Shown here piece by piece: positions 1-12,994 of a stretch of 64,000 nt of DNA; position 1 is the stretch's first letter; each line of letters starts with the position of its first letter. A program made the translations under genes and the position numbers. This DNA is from Hypomesus transpacificus (lineage: Eukaryota > Chordata > Actinopteri > Osmeriformes > Osmeridae): positions 6,333,837 through 6,397,836 of the forward strand of contig NC_061074.1 in assembly GCF_021917145.1 (NCBI RefSeq), written 5' to 3'. The notes beneath the pieces are model-generated. The model made no database searches and was not told where the DNA came from. It saw nothing but the letters and a program-made list of their open reading frames with translations.

Positions 1-2548
1 CATGTAATTTATCGTCGGATGTGCTATTTTCTTTGTAATCTGTGTACCTTTCTATCATTGACTGTTTGTTCAAGTTAAATTGATTCATGGCTGGGGGGCT
101 TCACCCTCCATATGGGACATGTAGCCTGCGCCTACGTTTTATTTAAATAATGTGTAATTAAAACGAACCCACTATAATACGTTTTGTTAACGGTAGCAAC
201 GGTCCTTAGCATAGGATACAGCCCACTTAGTAGTGTTGAATTGCAAATACAAATGTTGACAACCATTCCTGTTAACAAGAGCCTACTTTTTCACATGCAA
301 GTTAAATGTCTGGCCACCTGATGTCAGTCTAGTCCCAGTAGTGTATCTCGAGGGTAGGACTCTATGGCCCTCGGGAGCATTAAGAAAAGTAAGCGTAAGC
401 GTAAACATATCGTCGTAAAAAAATAAATAATAATATATATATAAAAAAATAATGTGTTATCGGTCCACATACTTGTGGTAGAAAAATCGGGGCAAATGTT
501 TTACCCTATTCATCTTGGCCAAGTCAGAGCCTGCCTAGACTGTTGTAGTCACAGTTGCTGTCCAACTTGACAGAGTTTGGGTAGTTCCATCAATCAAATT
601 AGTCTCAGAGCAACAGTCATCCTGTCTCAGTCAGTCTGACCGAGCTCTTGTTATTGATAAAACAAAGATGGATACCCATATAAGGAAATGTGTTATTTTG
701 GGGGGAAATGCTTGGGAAGAAATTTGGAGCTGATGTCCTGGGCAGCATTCCTACATTTTGGAAAAAGAGAATGAGAACAGAGACTAAAGACCAGTAGTTA
801 TACTCAATCATAGTTACCTAACCTCAAACTTAACCCATAGACATACAGTATTGTACCAACAACACAGTAAAAATGTATTTGTTTATCTTTGTTTAATCAT
901 GGCAAGGCATCAAGTCATCAGGTTTGAAACGTCATGTTTATATAGGGTTTATTCTAAAATGTATTCCTTGAACACTATGTCTGCATTAAGAGTAAACACA
1001 GACAAAGGGTGTAAGCGAGACAAATTGCTTAAAGATTTGTAGACGATCCTGGAAGTGAGGGAAGCCCATGGGCTGTGAAGCTGCTGATCCAGGACATAGT
1101 TTACTCACTACCACTAACAGGAAAACAGAACAATTGTGTATGTACACTAGACCAAGAGTAGACCATAGAAGTTACAGAAAACATACACAACCGTTCAATA
1201 GGACTATCTCTGAAGAGAGTTTGTCTTCAAAGACCTGAGAATCGAGGGAACTTAAAAAATAAAAATAAGAAAGTGTATAGGGGTGCCTCACGTAGCCTGC
1301 CTTATGGGAGTGACATTGCTCTAGAGCCTCTATATAAGGTTATTGTTTCATTCTGCTTTGAATGCATTGAATGTTGGCTAACTGCACCAATGTAGAATAT
1401 TTCCCTGCATGGCTGGCAACCATGATCACCATGAATATTCAGGAGCCATTGAGTTTAAAGGGTCAAATTGACATCATATCAAGAACATTAGCATAATGAC
1501 GTATTTATGTTGACTGACCCACAAGTGGTGAAAAACACTAGCTAGTGGACAGCTACACAGGCTACAGTGTTGCCTAAGGGATGTTCTACTTCTGGACAGA
1601 CCTGTAGGCTATAGTTAAGTATGCAGACGTGTTTACATGCGTAATGCTAATGTATGCAGACTGGTTTACATGCATGATAATAATGTTCTAGCCAAGTGAA
1701 TAAATACAGCACTGTAAGCATTTAAAAGCTATATTTAAGAGGAAAGGTTAGATGACAATGTGGCTGGATCTTTGGATCCCTAATCCTAATTTAGTTACCA
1801 TTCCCTGTTGGCCCTTACGTTTTTTTTCACCATTATTCCTCCATTGCATACTTCACTGATATTAGGTCCAAAACACTTTGACCACCAAAGTGCATCTCAG
1901 TCCAATAACTCACTCATAACATGAGTGACTACTCATTCTGGAGCATACAATAAGCATCAGAGAACGGAACTGTAAACAGAGACAGAAGAGAACAGGCCTG
2001 TCTCACTCAACCCATTCTACACTGTCTGTCTGTATTCCAGTCTGTCTGACACAAACAGACTGGAAGTGCCAGGCACATATAGGCATATTTACAATCGCAG
2101 GACAGGCTCAGCAGGGACAATCTGAACCCCCTAATTTGTGTCAGAGTTGACATGAATAACAAATAGCCTACATGTGTTCATGTAGCAGTTCTTAAACTAT
2201 AATACAAATGTTTCCTATGCTGGAAGACGGAAAACACATCTGTACTATGCTGTGCTCCAAAGGAAAAATAAGATGAGCAAAAACATGATTCAAATATTAC
2301 CTTCTCTCATAACGATGCACTCCTGTCTAGCAAACTAATCTCAACAGAGGTTATCTTAAACGTGTCTGAAGTGACTAGCAATCTCTCCTCTCTTTCTTCT
2401 TCTTTTCTTTCTCTACACAATCTCTACATTTGCTTCTCTCCTTTTCCATACACCCTTTGTTTTTTTTGCTCCTCTTATACTCTTCTTTCCCTCTGGACAA
2501 TACTTTGCCATGGAAGGGAAATACAGGCAGAGAGAAAACAGGCTTCCA
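1..2548. other. Intergenic and 3' flank of lrrc75a, no gene seen
   Basis: No exon-like or conserved coding segment could be recognised on either strand. The short open frames here have no splice context or family resemblance. The right part probably holds the 3' UTR of lrrc75a, which is transcribed leftward, but I could not fix its poly(A) site. The sequence is AT-rich with short A/T runs near 415-450. Confidence 0.6.
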
Positions 2549-5500
2549 TCAAGTCAGATGATCCGATTTGTCAGTCACATAATCACCACCCTCCTCTCTC
2601 ATTGGCTCAATGGCTCCTGAGGAGTTCAGAGATGGGCTGGAGCAAGACGGATTGGAGGAATTGCTGTGTGTATCGTCCTCCTCCCTCTCAGCCCTTACCA
2701 CCCTCCCCTGTGACTCCTCCCTCTTCCTCTCCTTCCCCTTCTCCTCCATGGTCCACATGCTGTCCTCCAGCTCATCCTCCTTTCCCTGCACCTCTCTATC
2801 AAAGTCAAGCAGCTCCTCCATCATCTCCTCTATCTCCGTCTCTCCGTCCATCTCCCCTTCCACTTCAGAGCGCAGCTCCCCCATGCTCTCTGTCCTGTTA
2901 GCGTCATCATCGTCACCTCTACATTCCGGCTCGCTGACCTGGCTCTCTCCAAACTCTAGGATGGTAGGCAGGTTCCCCTGCTTGGGACAGCGCTTTCTCA
3001 GGCTGAGCAGGAAGGGCTGAGGCAGCGAGAAGATGTCCACGTTGTTGCCCAGGTCGATCCAGGTCACACCAGGGAAGCTGTCCGGGTCCTTCAGGCTGTC
3101 CGTCAGCTCCTTGAGCACAGCACGCGTCAGACGGTTGCCGTTCAGCGCCAGGGTCTCCAGATGTGGCAGAGCTGCCAGGGTGGGCAGCAGCAGGAGGAAG
3201 GCCTCGTCTGTGAGCTCGGTGAAGCCCAGCTCCAGGCTGCACAGGGTGGCTGCATGACGCTGCAGGTGGCAGCACAGCCGCTCCATGTCCCTCACTACAA
3301 GGGGAATCCCTGATAGGTCCAGCGCTCCGCTGGGGGGAGGAGTGGACAGCACCACCTTAAGACTGTGTGTGTGTGTAGGAGGGCGGACGGGGGAGTTAGA
3401 GGGAAGGAGAGTTGTGAAGTGGTGAGCACTTAGTTAAATTAAAGTTGAATGCAGCATAAGATGAGGCAAGGCAGAACAGTGTGCTTATTGTAAGATGTAG
3501 CCAAAAAGCTCTGAATCAACTCGGGCTTAGACAGAGAATACGGTGATCACTGCCTCAACCCTTTATACATAAACACACATGCACACAGCAATGCATATCC
3601 TCACCATGCTTGAGGCTTCCTCTTTAGAAGGCCCCGGCGTCTCCACTGAGAGTGAGGACTAAGGTGATAGGTCAGTTGGCGACACACCTTCTCCATGGCG
3701 CCCAGAGAATCCCCCTCCTGAAAGTCAGGGAGAAGGGCAGAAGGACAGAGGAACAGGTTAATCATTGTTGACAGGAGGTCATAATGAACCGACAGAAGCA
3801 GATAGGGACAGAAGGGAGAAGTGAGGAGCTAAGAGGAGCAAAGAGAAACACGAGAGAATCACCGGATGTGAGCTGAATTAGAAATGAGAGAGGACCAACC
3901 AAGACAGCACACAGAGAGAGGCAGATAAAGAAGGAAAAGCGCTGTAGATCATCGACACAGATACAAAGGGTTTACATATCACCCATTCTATCTCTCTTCC
4001 TCTCTCTTCTTCATGTCCCTAATGGATTGTTACTTTCACACAAATCTTTCCATCTCTTTAATACAAACACACATTGTTCAACACTCACCGCACAAGCACA
4101 GTTAGAGTGTCTCTAATCTAATAGTGAGACCAAGACAGTCAGGAGGATGGGACTCTTACAGCATCTGATATTACGGCATGTCTGTTTATGTTGTACACAA
4201 GCACTTGCTTCTACAAAATAAGGTAACTGACCACAATATGAAAACATAATAGGTGTGCCCTACCGTCTTAGGGCAGTGGACATATCTGGCCAGGCTGATG
4301 ATGAGGTCGTGAGTGATGGGGTCCACCAGATTCCTGAAGCTGGCGTAGCGGTACAGCACATCATCCAGCGATGTGGACTCCATCCCCAAGTCCTACACAC
4401 ACACACAGGTGGGGGTTAAGGGTTTGTGCTTGTGTGAGGTCATACATAACCTATTTCTTACATTTACATTTATTCATTTAGCAGACGCTTTTATCCAAAT
4501 TCTTCCTTTATAATGAGAAGCTATGAAGCTTAAATAGATCATTCACAATTTATATTCCACATTAGTGAACAAGAATTGCATTTAAGCAGCAATTAATTAT
4601 TATGTTTGCCCAGTAACCAATTTTGAATATGTAGATCCTAATTGAAACAAAGAAACTGTCAAATGAATATCCTTTCTCAATCAGAGAAATGCTAACTAAG
4701 AGATGCTAACTGAAACAGAGAAGGTAACTTATACAGAGATGCTAACTAATAAGGACATCTGACTCAGACAGCGATGCTGAAACATAATGTTAACTGAGGC
4801 AGAGATAATAACTGTGCATTCCATTTTAGATTTCAACAAGGTTCCTGTTTATTTAATGAACTCTTGTTTATTCAAAAACTCAAGACTATGGTTTTCGGAA
4901 AACAATGCACCTGGACAGCAGAGACAGATTTTCTCAATGCTATAGAGCTTCTCCCTTTCTGGCCCACCCTCAACCTTTCTTCCACTCTTCTACTCCTTGC
5001 CTCCCCCTCAACCAACACAACCTTTTGTTTTAATCACTGCTCTTTAGATCCGTAACAGCAGGACAATCCTTTGAGGATTGGATTGGTTGACCTTTAGCAT
5101 GATCCACTATATTCCCATCATGCAATGTAGTTGTTTACACAGCTGATGACTCATCACTCATCTGGGACCAGTGAAAAATGTATGTATGTGTAGCCTATCT
5201 TGTCAAATCAACCACACCAAGTTTAAACAAACTATGTCCAATTTTCTTTGGCATTTAATTTCCTTTGCTTTCCCTCTGCTCAATCTCCATCTCATTCACT
5301 TGAATTTTGTTTGGGATCAAATAAGTCAACATAATTCATCTTCTTACTCCCTCTCTCTATCTTCTGCCATTTTTCTCTTCTCCATGATTCTGTCTTTTTG
5401 AATGACTTATCTGGGAAAGTTAAATACAGCAAAACAACTGACAGCCTTACCTGGTCTATCTGTCAAAGCTGTACAGCATATCTCTTTCCCCAATTAGGTA

Positions 5501-5885
5501 GCCATGTTTATTTCAGATTTTGAGAGAGAACTGTCGTCAACAGCTTTGTTAGGCAGCAATGAGAGGTCTGTGTGTAGCAGGTTAGGGATTGTTATGTAGC
5601 AGTGCCACAAAGATGGAGACTGAGGAAAGCTACCTGTCGGAGTGTCTTCAGCATCTCTGTGGCCTCATCCTGTCGGCCCTGTCTGGCGAGTAGCAGCATG
5701 TCCTGGATCATGCAAATACGCCGCTGGTAGGGGGGTGCCGTCCCGCCACGGCCCAGGCGATCACCTGACCTCAACATGAATGACGCAAAGATGTCACCTC
5801 TTTCTTTGCTTGGTGTCCGTTTCCAGCCATGTTGTGGGCTAGGTCCAGCATCTGGGCCTGCTCCTTTCGTCTGTCTGGCACCCAT
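2549..5885 (-). CDS. lrrc75a: Leucine-rich repeat containing protein 75A
   Basis: Four coding exons read right to left: 5634-5885, 4264-4392, 3605-3717 and 2549-3362, giving about 435 residues. All junctions are GT-AG and in phase. The start MGARQTKG resembles an N-myristoylation signal (Gly2, Thr6, Lys7), as in mammalian LRRC75A. Exon 2 carries a block with DDVLYRYASF and VDPITHDLI that is nearly invariant in LRRC75A and distinguishes it from LRRC75B. Exon 4 begins the leucine-rich part (LDLSGIPL, LALNGNRLTRAVL, WIDLGNNVDIFSLPQPF). The fish protein is longer than the roughly 344-residue human one because of a Glu/Asp-rich tail of about 125 residues after PTILEF. The molecular function of the family is poorly known, and none is claimed here. 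The paralogue call is strong. Confidence 0.93.
4459..4503 (-). repeat. Isolated SINE/LINE-type 3' tail in lrrc75a intron 1
   Basis: The plus strand reads as the reverse complement of the tail found at the end of the SINE at 22428-22620: a GCGTCTGCTAAAT core followed by repeated AATGTAAATG. Only the tail is present, so this is a 5'-truncated copy inserted in minus orientation. Such tails are widespread in teleost genomes. Confidence 0.7.
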
Positions 5886-7537
5886 CTTCTTGATGGTTTC
5901 AATGTGAACTGCAGTTAAGACTTGATGAAGGGGGAAAATGAGTTTGAACCTTCTATGTTGTGCTAACCATATTTGAATACTGGTTTAGTACTGGTTCAAG
6001 ATAAGTTCAGAACTAGCTGGCGTCCTGATGCCAGGTGAAGAGTACAAGACTTCCACTAGTCTGGCCTGCGAGACATAACTCCACTTTTGGAATTACAGCA
6101 TCAACAAAGATTCCTATTTGAAGTTAGTCTTGTAATGGGATAGTTGGGGACGACCCTGTGGTGTTGGCCCCTCGAAATTGAAAGTCTAACCAAAAAAAAG
6201 CTCTCCATCAATGACCATAACTTTTGTTGTGCAATTTGTTGTCTCACATGAATCCAATAATATTTGCAGTAGCCTATGTTAAATATCTGATAATGACATT
6301 GATGGCGACACTCAGCCTTGTAGTCCAGTCACATAATCGGTCATTTTAATAATTACTAGCCTAAGCCCCAATTCATGCTGAACTAACACCTTGTAGTCCA
6401 AGAAAAATCCCGTCAGGTCGAGAAGAGCTCCAATGATGCTGCAAGTCGCATAGCCGGCCACATACGAGTGTGCACTCGTTTCCTCAGCAAAGTCCTTAAG
6501 CACACATTTCTATTGGACACGTTCTTGGATCTATATAGCAATTGCCGCCCATTACAGCGGGGAAATATTAAGTTGTTTTAATTCTATAATTCTTCGCGCT
6601 GGTGTCGTCTCCCGGACTCCTTGTTGTTAAATCAAGAATTCGAGTAGCTCAAGTAAGACAACGTTCGTCAAACGTAAGAAACACGCCAAAAAGCGTGAGA
6701 GACAGGGCATGGTATTGTTTACATCCTCGATGGTTCGTTCCTCTGTCGACCGAGCTTTCCAAATAATTCGTAGGCTACATGATGTGATGTAAGCTACGTC
6801 TCACGGAGGATTTTGCCTTTGTTTTTCCAAAAACATTACAGCATTTTCACGAATGAATATCCGTAAAAAAACTATCACAACTTAAAAACTGTTGCAAATC
6901 AGCGGTTCTGAACTAAACATAGGCTATATATTGGGTCACGCCAAGACGACTGGCTCAAGGTGGCTAGATTCTAGACTGAATTATCGCCAGTGCGCGCAGT
7001 GCGTGTGCGCCCCTTTCACCGCGCACAGGGCAGGGAGGGGCTGGTTTGAAAAAACGTCCAACTATTTTCTTCGTGAGAGATGCCAAGACCATCAAAACAA
7101 ATGTGCCTCCTATAGCCTATACCACATACTACACTGAGGTTTATAAGGATAAACAAACTTTGCCTACACATTGCACGTGAGCTTAGCATAATAAAGGAAT
7201 GCATAAATATTCTATTTTGTCCGACTTTTCAGTGGTGTAACATGATGACAGTGAACACTTCAGAGACTCGCTATTTTAAGGGGCCAATATCCAGCTGCTC
7301 ACAAAGGTGGCACCTTATCGGCAGAGCAGACTGAACGAATGTGTATCCCCCTAGTGGTGACCATGTTGGCCAGGCAGGAACTTTCACGTCAGGGAAGGTA
7401 GACATTTGTCTGAAACAGCAGGTGAACTGAAAGCTGACAAGACAATATTAAGTTATCGCACCTTCCTGTGAAACTGTTCTGCCTCTTTGACAATATCAAA
7501 ACAAAAGAAATCAAACCATTGTCAAAATGTACATTTC
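5886..7537. other. lrrc75a upstream region; no confident gene
   Basis: This lies between the start codon of lrrc75a and the 3' end of poldip2 and should contain the lrrc75a promoter. A minus-strand open stretch at 6312-6503 has an exon-like end (AAG followed by gtgtta at about 6390) but matches no family I recognise, so it is not annotated as a gene. No tRNA or repeat was identified. Confidence 0.5.
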
Positions 7538-8219
7538 TTTATTAGTTTTGACTTTACAACTCTATTTACAGTATTATACTTAAACGGTCTCACAGTTAGC
7601 TCGTTCATCCTTTCTCAAAATGTACTCAAGGTAAGAGGACCAACTAGTTCCCACAACTGTAGTTTTTTCAAAAAAACTGACGAGAGCCACATCAGTCCTT
7701 CTCACAGAGATAGACACAGACTGCTTAGTCTGAGCAAGGCACAGCAGATGCACTTCCTCTCCTAAACTAGGCTTCAGCCAGATCAGAAGGGTTAGGTTGC
7801 AATTCGGGCCTGGCACAACACCAGGATCCAGCCTGATAAAAAAAGATGCAGACATGGTCTCCCCATTACATTCAGGGTGTGGATGATATTGCCTTAATAC
7901 CAACAGTGGAAAACACCAATAACAATCGCACACCCTTACTGTTTGAAATACCTCCCTAAATCTGAACTCACACGCTTTCTCTCTGCGCTCACTCCTTTGC
8001 TGCCTCATACTGACCCCTCTAGAAATGTTAGGCTGGTACAACCAGATGCAATGTCGGGTGAACATTAATTCCTGTTTATAAATGAACATATCTAAAAATG
8101 CTCATAATCACAATGTTTTTCAAAACTCTCACAAAAAAAATGTATGTAAGGAGGATGGGTATGTTTGATCCGTTCCTCAGCATGGCTTGTCCCATCTTTG
8201 TTGCAGTGCCAGGGTGGAT
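7538..8219 (-). other. poldip2: poldip2 3' UTR with poly(A) signal
   Basis: The stop codon of poldip2 ends at 8220. The first good AATAAA on the minus strand is at 7538-7543 (TTTATT on plus), giving an inferred 3' UTR of about 0.7 kb. No other coding signal is seen inside it. Confidence 0.6.
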
Positions 8220-11200
8220 TTAAAAGGTGTAGCCAGCAGGGGGGGCCTTGTCATCCTTGTTGCTCTCCAGGGAGAACGGAGGAATACGCACATCAAAGTG
8301 GGAGCCATCAGTTCTCTCAATACGGAACGTCCCCCTACACACAGGAAGGAATGAAAGAAGTAACAAAGAAAAAAAGAAAGAAAATAAGACAGGGTTTCAT
8401 TCCATTTTGATTGTGTATCAAGGGTTAACAATGAAGGCTGCTTCTCACCACATGTGTCCACTGGGTGCCTGCAGAGACACGTGACTGCTGTACTGGAAGG
8501 CTGGCTGCTCCTTGGACAACACTGGCTCCTGGAGGAACACAAACATACACCAGGGGTCATAGAACACAGTGGTGCGAGGTTGCATTCCTCAATCATCACA
8601 TTCAAGAACTTTCTAAATACAATGGGAGTGTTTCTGATGGACAGAATATGTGATGCTACGCACACGTCCCACCACTCCTCGTCCTCTGACGGTCTCCAGG
8701 GTTCCTGACAGACTGAAGATCCTCCAGTGTCTCTCTCTCAGCTGAACCACCTCCTCCCCCATGTTCTCCAGACGGATACAGTAGCGCCACTGTGTATACA
8801 CACCAGCAGCAAGTTCACATATCCTGTTCATACTCAGTACCAGTGACCTGGGAATTGTGATTGTGTGTCTTGCTAGGAAGGTCCCTCATTAATCAGGAAA
8901 ATAATAGGGCTGCTTACCCAGTACACATGAGAGTTCTGTGCCTCCTGAAAAAAACAAGGATTATTTATTACGTTTTGAACATATTCCTATGTAGAAGGAC
9001 CCGTCTTTCACACCATTGGTACCCTTGCAGAAGAGGATAGGAACCTCAAACCCTCATGCCCTTGTAGAAAAGGATAGGATTCCGTACCCTCATGCCCATG
9101 TAGAAGGGGATGACAGTGACTCTGATGTTCTCGGTGGTCTCGCGGTGCACATCCGACAGCTCCAACCAGGGGTGGTTCTTCTCCTGCCATGCCTTCAAGG
9201 TGTCCCGCTCAGTAAATGGTGGCGCTAGTTACCCGTACAGGAAAACCATTTAATCATACATGGCTGACATGCCCGATCAAATACCTACGTATACATGCCA
9301 TGGTGTACTGCATGACCATTCTTCTGCATTTTTCACACAGTCATTTAAAACCCTTCACACACACTGAACTTTGGGGTGGGATACCCCAACCTTTAGACAC
9401 ACAGTATATTGTATATGAATAGCACATGACTAACCAGCACACACACAGAATCCTGATATGGCTATTTTATTTTCAAGCGTGAGATCTAACAGTTTTGGAC
9501 TTCTGAAACAAGCAGAACAAGATTATGACATGAGTGCTGGCCATCCATTCATTATTGGTGACTAAACCTGTACCTATCCCACAGTTGTAAGAGATCATGT
9601 GAAGGAAATACTTTTGGCAGGGTTGAACATGAGGAAGCGCTCAAACAGCTCGTGCTGGATGGGGACCTGCTCTGCAGAGTTGTATGGCAATATGTCTTCA
9701 TGGCTCACATAATCCAGACCTATGAGAAGGAGACAAAAAGAGAGGGAGCCGGAGAGAGCGTTAGAGCATCTCACTACATGAAAATACAAGTCTTCCTCTA
9801 GTCTCGATTCCACCTGTTCTTCTGTTGCTACCTGGGATGGCGTAGAGGGCTCTGCTGTCGTCATGATTGGCCAGAAATGTAACTGCTTCAGTTTGGGACC
9901 TTTGGGACTGGTAACACAACAAGAAACAACAATAAGACTGATGTAGGCAGCAGCACTACATGAACCCAGGAATAAATTAACTTTTTTTTTTTTTTTTTTA
10001 AGGATCAACAGGAGCCTATTCTTTGACTACAGGTTGGTTGTAGACTTGGTGTAAGACTAAGAGTTGGAGGTTAAACTCTTAGATACTCTTGAAGCATTGC
10101 ATTATGATATTCTAACTTCTATGCAGAGTGCAAGAGGAGTGAAAAATATAGATATTTAACCATCACTAATAGGGGTCTAACAATACAACTATTCGTATTG
10201 ATCAGTTCAGTATGAGGCTTGGAGGCCAGCAGGGCTAAAACAAACATTGCCTCACAGCTAATTGTGGTAGTGGAGCCAACCATTGCAGTACTTACTATGT
10301 GGGGGCAGTCCCTGGTGTCGATGAGGACCTGATAGTAGGTGTGAGTCTTTCCCTTCACCTCCTTAGAGCCGTGTGGCCCAGGAGGCTCGGGCTTACTGGA
10401 ACAAACAATCACACAGGTGAGGAAATCTGACCATGGGTTTGGGTGAGTCTACATGTCCAACAGAGTTATGTTTATGTAGGAGGGGCTACCTTTCAGACAT
10501 GGGCGGGGTAATATCTCTGTCGTAGAGCCTGGCGTGCCAAGGAAACAACACAATCCCTCTGTAGCCAAACACACTGTGGAGGAACAGCTAGGGAGACAAG
10601 AGACATGACCTGGGTTACTCCATCCTGTGGTTTACCTGGTAACCTGAAAGGCCAGGGCTGGTCCCAGTATCAGGAGATACTCTACTCCAATTAACATGCA
10701 ATCCAATGGGAATAAATAAGTGTACTATCATAGGGTTATGTGCAGTAACACTACTATCATAAAACATTACAATCACTGCTTACTGTTATTTTATGGAATC
10801 AAGCAACCACCAGTTTTAGTGAAAATTAAGTTGTGAAATTTGCAAGAAGAGAAGGATAATGTGTGCCTTTGTTGAGTCTTATGTGACTGAAGTGTGTTTA
10901 CATAGTAGTCTTTCTCTTACCTGTCCCGTTTCATATTTGCCATGCTGTTTTGGCGCCTCAAACACTCCCACAGTCTCCAGAACCTTTCCCTCCGGCCTGT
11001 TCCTACCAAACACAGACTGTGACACACTGGAGCTATATCGCAATTCTATATCACCATCTCTTTAATATTGGAGCTAAATCACAGTTCTTTATCACCATCC
11101 AGATACCACTGGACCTATATTACACTATGATGACACTGAAAGTATAACACTATAGCAAAAACACATAATACAATTGTTATCCTACAATTTTATCACTAGC

Positions 11201-12385
11201 CTACATATCATTGCAGTTGTAAAAGTGGTCTGAAATCCTATCCGGCAGCAAAAATATAACCGACCATAACAATCCTGTAGAATTAATTAGCACTGTAACA
11301 CCAGCTGTGACATTACACTACCATTACACTCCCTAACAGTGTCAACAAGTAACATAAGTGACATACTGGCAATCCTGTATTCCCATCTGTGAGAAATCCA
11401 CAGGTTGGCATTTTTATCTGATACAAAATCAATCTAGAGCCTATCAACATGACACCTGGCTCTTCTTACTGCCATGCCACGCCACGCTCTCTCTCAGTAA
11501 TGGTTCAGAGCCAGCCCCACAGTGAGATTGTAAATACCTTTGGCCTACTTTCTCTTAGAACCTAGGCAGTGCTGTCTTCATCTAGGCCTAGCCTTGGGTT
11601 TTAATTGCTTTCTACAGACTGTATTGTAGCACATCATATGTATGAATCCTACTTCTGACTAAGGTCAACCCAAGTGCAGCAATTGTTTTGTTAGTACCTG
11701 CGTGTAGCCTACATCAGGCAATCTGGAATGAGCCGCTGGTTTAAACTCCTCAGTGTGTATTTAAGTAGTGTCCATACGTTTCTTTTATACGTTATACTCA
11801 AACTGTCAATTAGAGGACACGATGTCGACATATATAGCTGTAATGCTTAATACGCTTCATGGTGCACACAGAAGGCAGTGGAGAAAGTCGTCGAGGAGAT
11901 TAAAGTAGCTAGCTAGCTAGTAGTAGCAGCAACAGCACAAGGATCCTGTAGGCTGCATTATTAGACAAGTAGTTAGCTCGTTTTCTGGGCTGCTTTACAT
12001 GTGTGCGTCTCATGATGAATGCGTTAGATGGGTGACAGGAACTGTTGGTAGATATGTATGCCAAATTCACATTATTTTTTTCACCGTGTAATCTCAAAGA
12101 CTGTCAAATTGGCTCCTACGCAACACCAGTGCAACCTGCTTAAGAAAAGGACAGCTAGTACTAGCTAAGTGTGTGGCTAACTGGCTAGCTTGAGAGCGCT
12201 TACCGTGACGACATGAACCTCGTCTGTTGAATGTTCGGCAGTCTGCACGCTAAACACTGTAAACGGGGTCTTCTTAATTCGGGCCGAGTACTATTGTAAA
12301 TAATACGCAACATTCTTTGTGTATTTTTCTTGTTATATTTACTGACAGTCGTCAGAAATCCTTGTCGTATCGCACAGGCAGCCAT
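8220..12385 (-). CDS. poldip2: DNA polymerase delta-interacting protein 2
   Basis: Eleven coding exons: 12204-12385, 10921-11002, 10490-10587, 10296-10395, 9832-9907, 9612-9719, 9088-9224, 8918-8944, 8664-8789, 8449-8528 and 8220-8334. They give about 376 residues (human 368), and every splice phase closes. The basic N-terminus starting MAACAIRQG fits a mitochondrial targeting peptide. The middle (GYRGIVLFPW, KTHTYYQVLID, LANHDDSRALYAIPG) is the YccV/HspQ-like domain. The C-terminal part (RVTVIPFYMG, VYWRYCIRLEN as encoded across the exon join, GVVGREPVL, GSHFDVRIPPF) is the ApaG-like domain. The family binds polymerase delta p50 and PCNA and is largely mitochondrial. The start at MAAC is preferred, matching the mammalian start, over an in-frame upstream ATG at 12439. 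Confidence 0.96.
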
Positions 12386-12994
12386 CTTTCTTTCTGTGTG
12401 CTTACGCATGCACTGTCGTAGGTGTGTCATCATAAGCATGCTGATGTTAGTTCAAATGTAAGTGTGCAACACTGGCTTGTAGGTTAGCTACTCTGCAGTG
12501 TGGAATGCTATCAAACAGTAATGGCCACAGGATCTCATTAAAACAGGACATATGAATGTCATTTATTTCAAAGCAGATATATATACGCATAGGCTACAAC
12601 TGTTTCAGTGACAAAGAGATGGAAAATGGAGAAGCACTATTGGAAATATGACCTGGCTGAGCAACACCCAGTCCAACCTGCAGGGGCAGGCACATTTCTG
12701 AAATTGGAAAGAAAAAAAAGAAAAAAATACAGCAGTGTCACATGACATGGAATATGGCTGCCTTCTTCCTCGGCAGAGCATTTTACATCTAGAATCTTAC
12801 TCGTTTTATGATTTCATTAGAAATATGAAGAATTGTTATCACGTGGGTACATTTATCGGTCTTTGTGTGTGCCCGCTAATTAATCTGCCATTTTGCGAAG
12901 AGAACCGTACTTCATCGTTTAGTTCAGCTATAGCCACCTCAGGTAGTTAGAGCTACCAATTCCAAAACAACTCGCCATTTGTTAAGATATAACG
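12386..12994. promoter_or_regulatory. Bidirectional promoter of poldip2 and tmem199
   Basis: The two start codons are about 610 bases apart and diverge. The poldip2 start is embedded in AAGATGGCTGC (minus strand, about 12378-12388), a YY1-like element overlapping the start codon. On the tmem199 side, GCCATTTTGCG near 12888 and GCCATTT near 12972 are also YY1-like. An E-box core CACGTG occurs near 12841. Function is inferred from motif and position only. Confidence 0.55.

Noticed and set aside
2610-3257. Plus-strand Ser/Pro-rich open frames
   Set aside because: Antisense shadows of the last lrrc75a exon; the acidic codons on minus read as Ser/Pro on plus.
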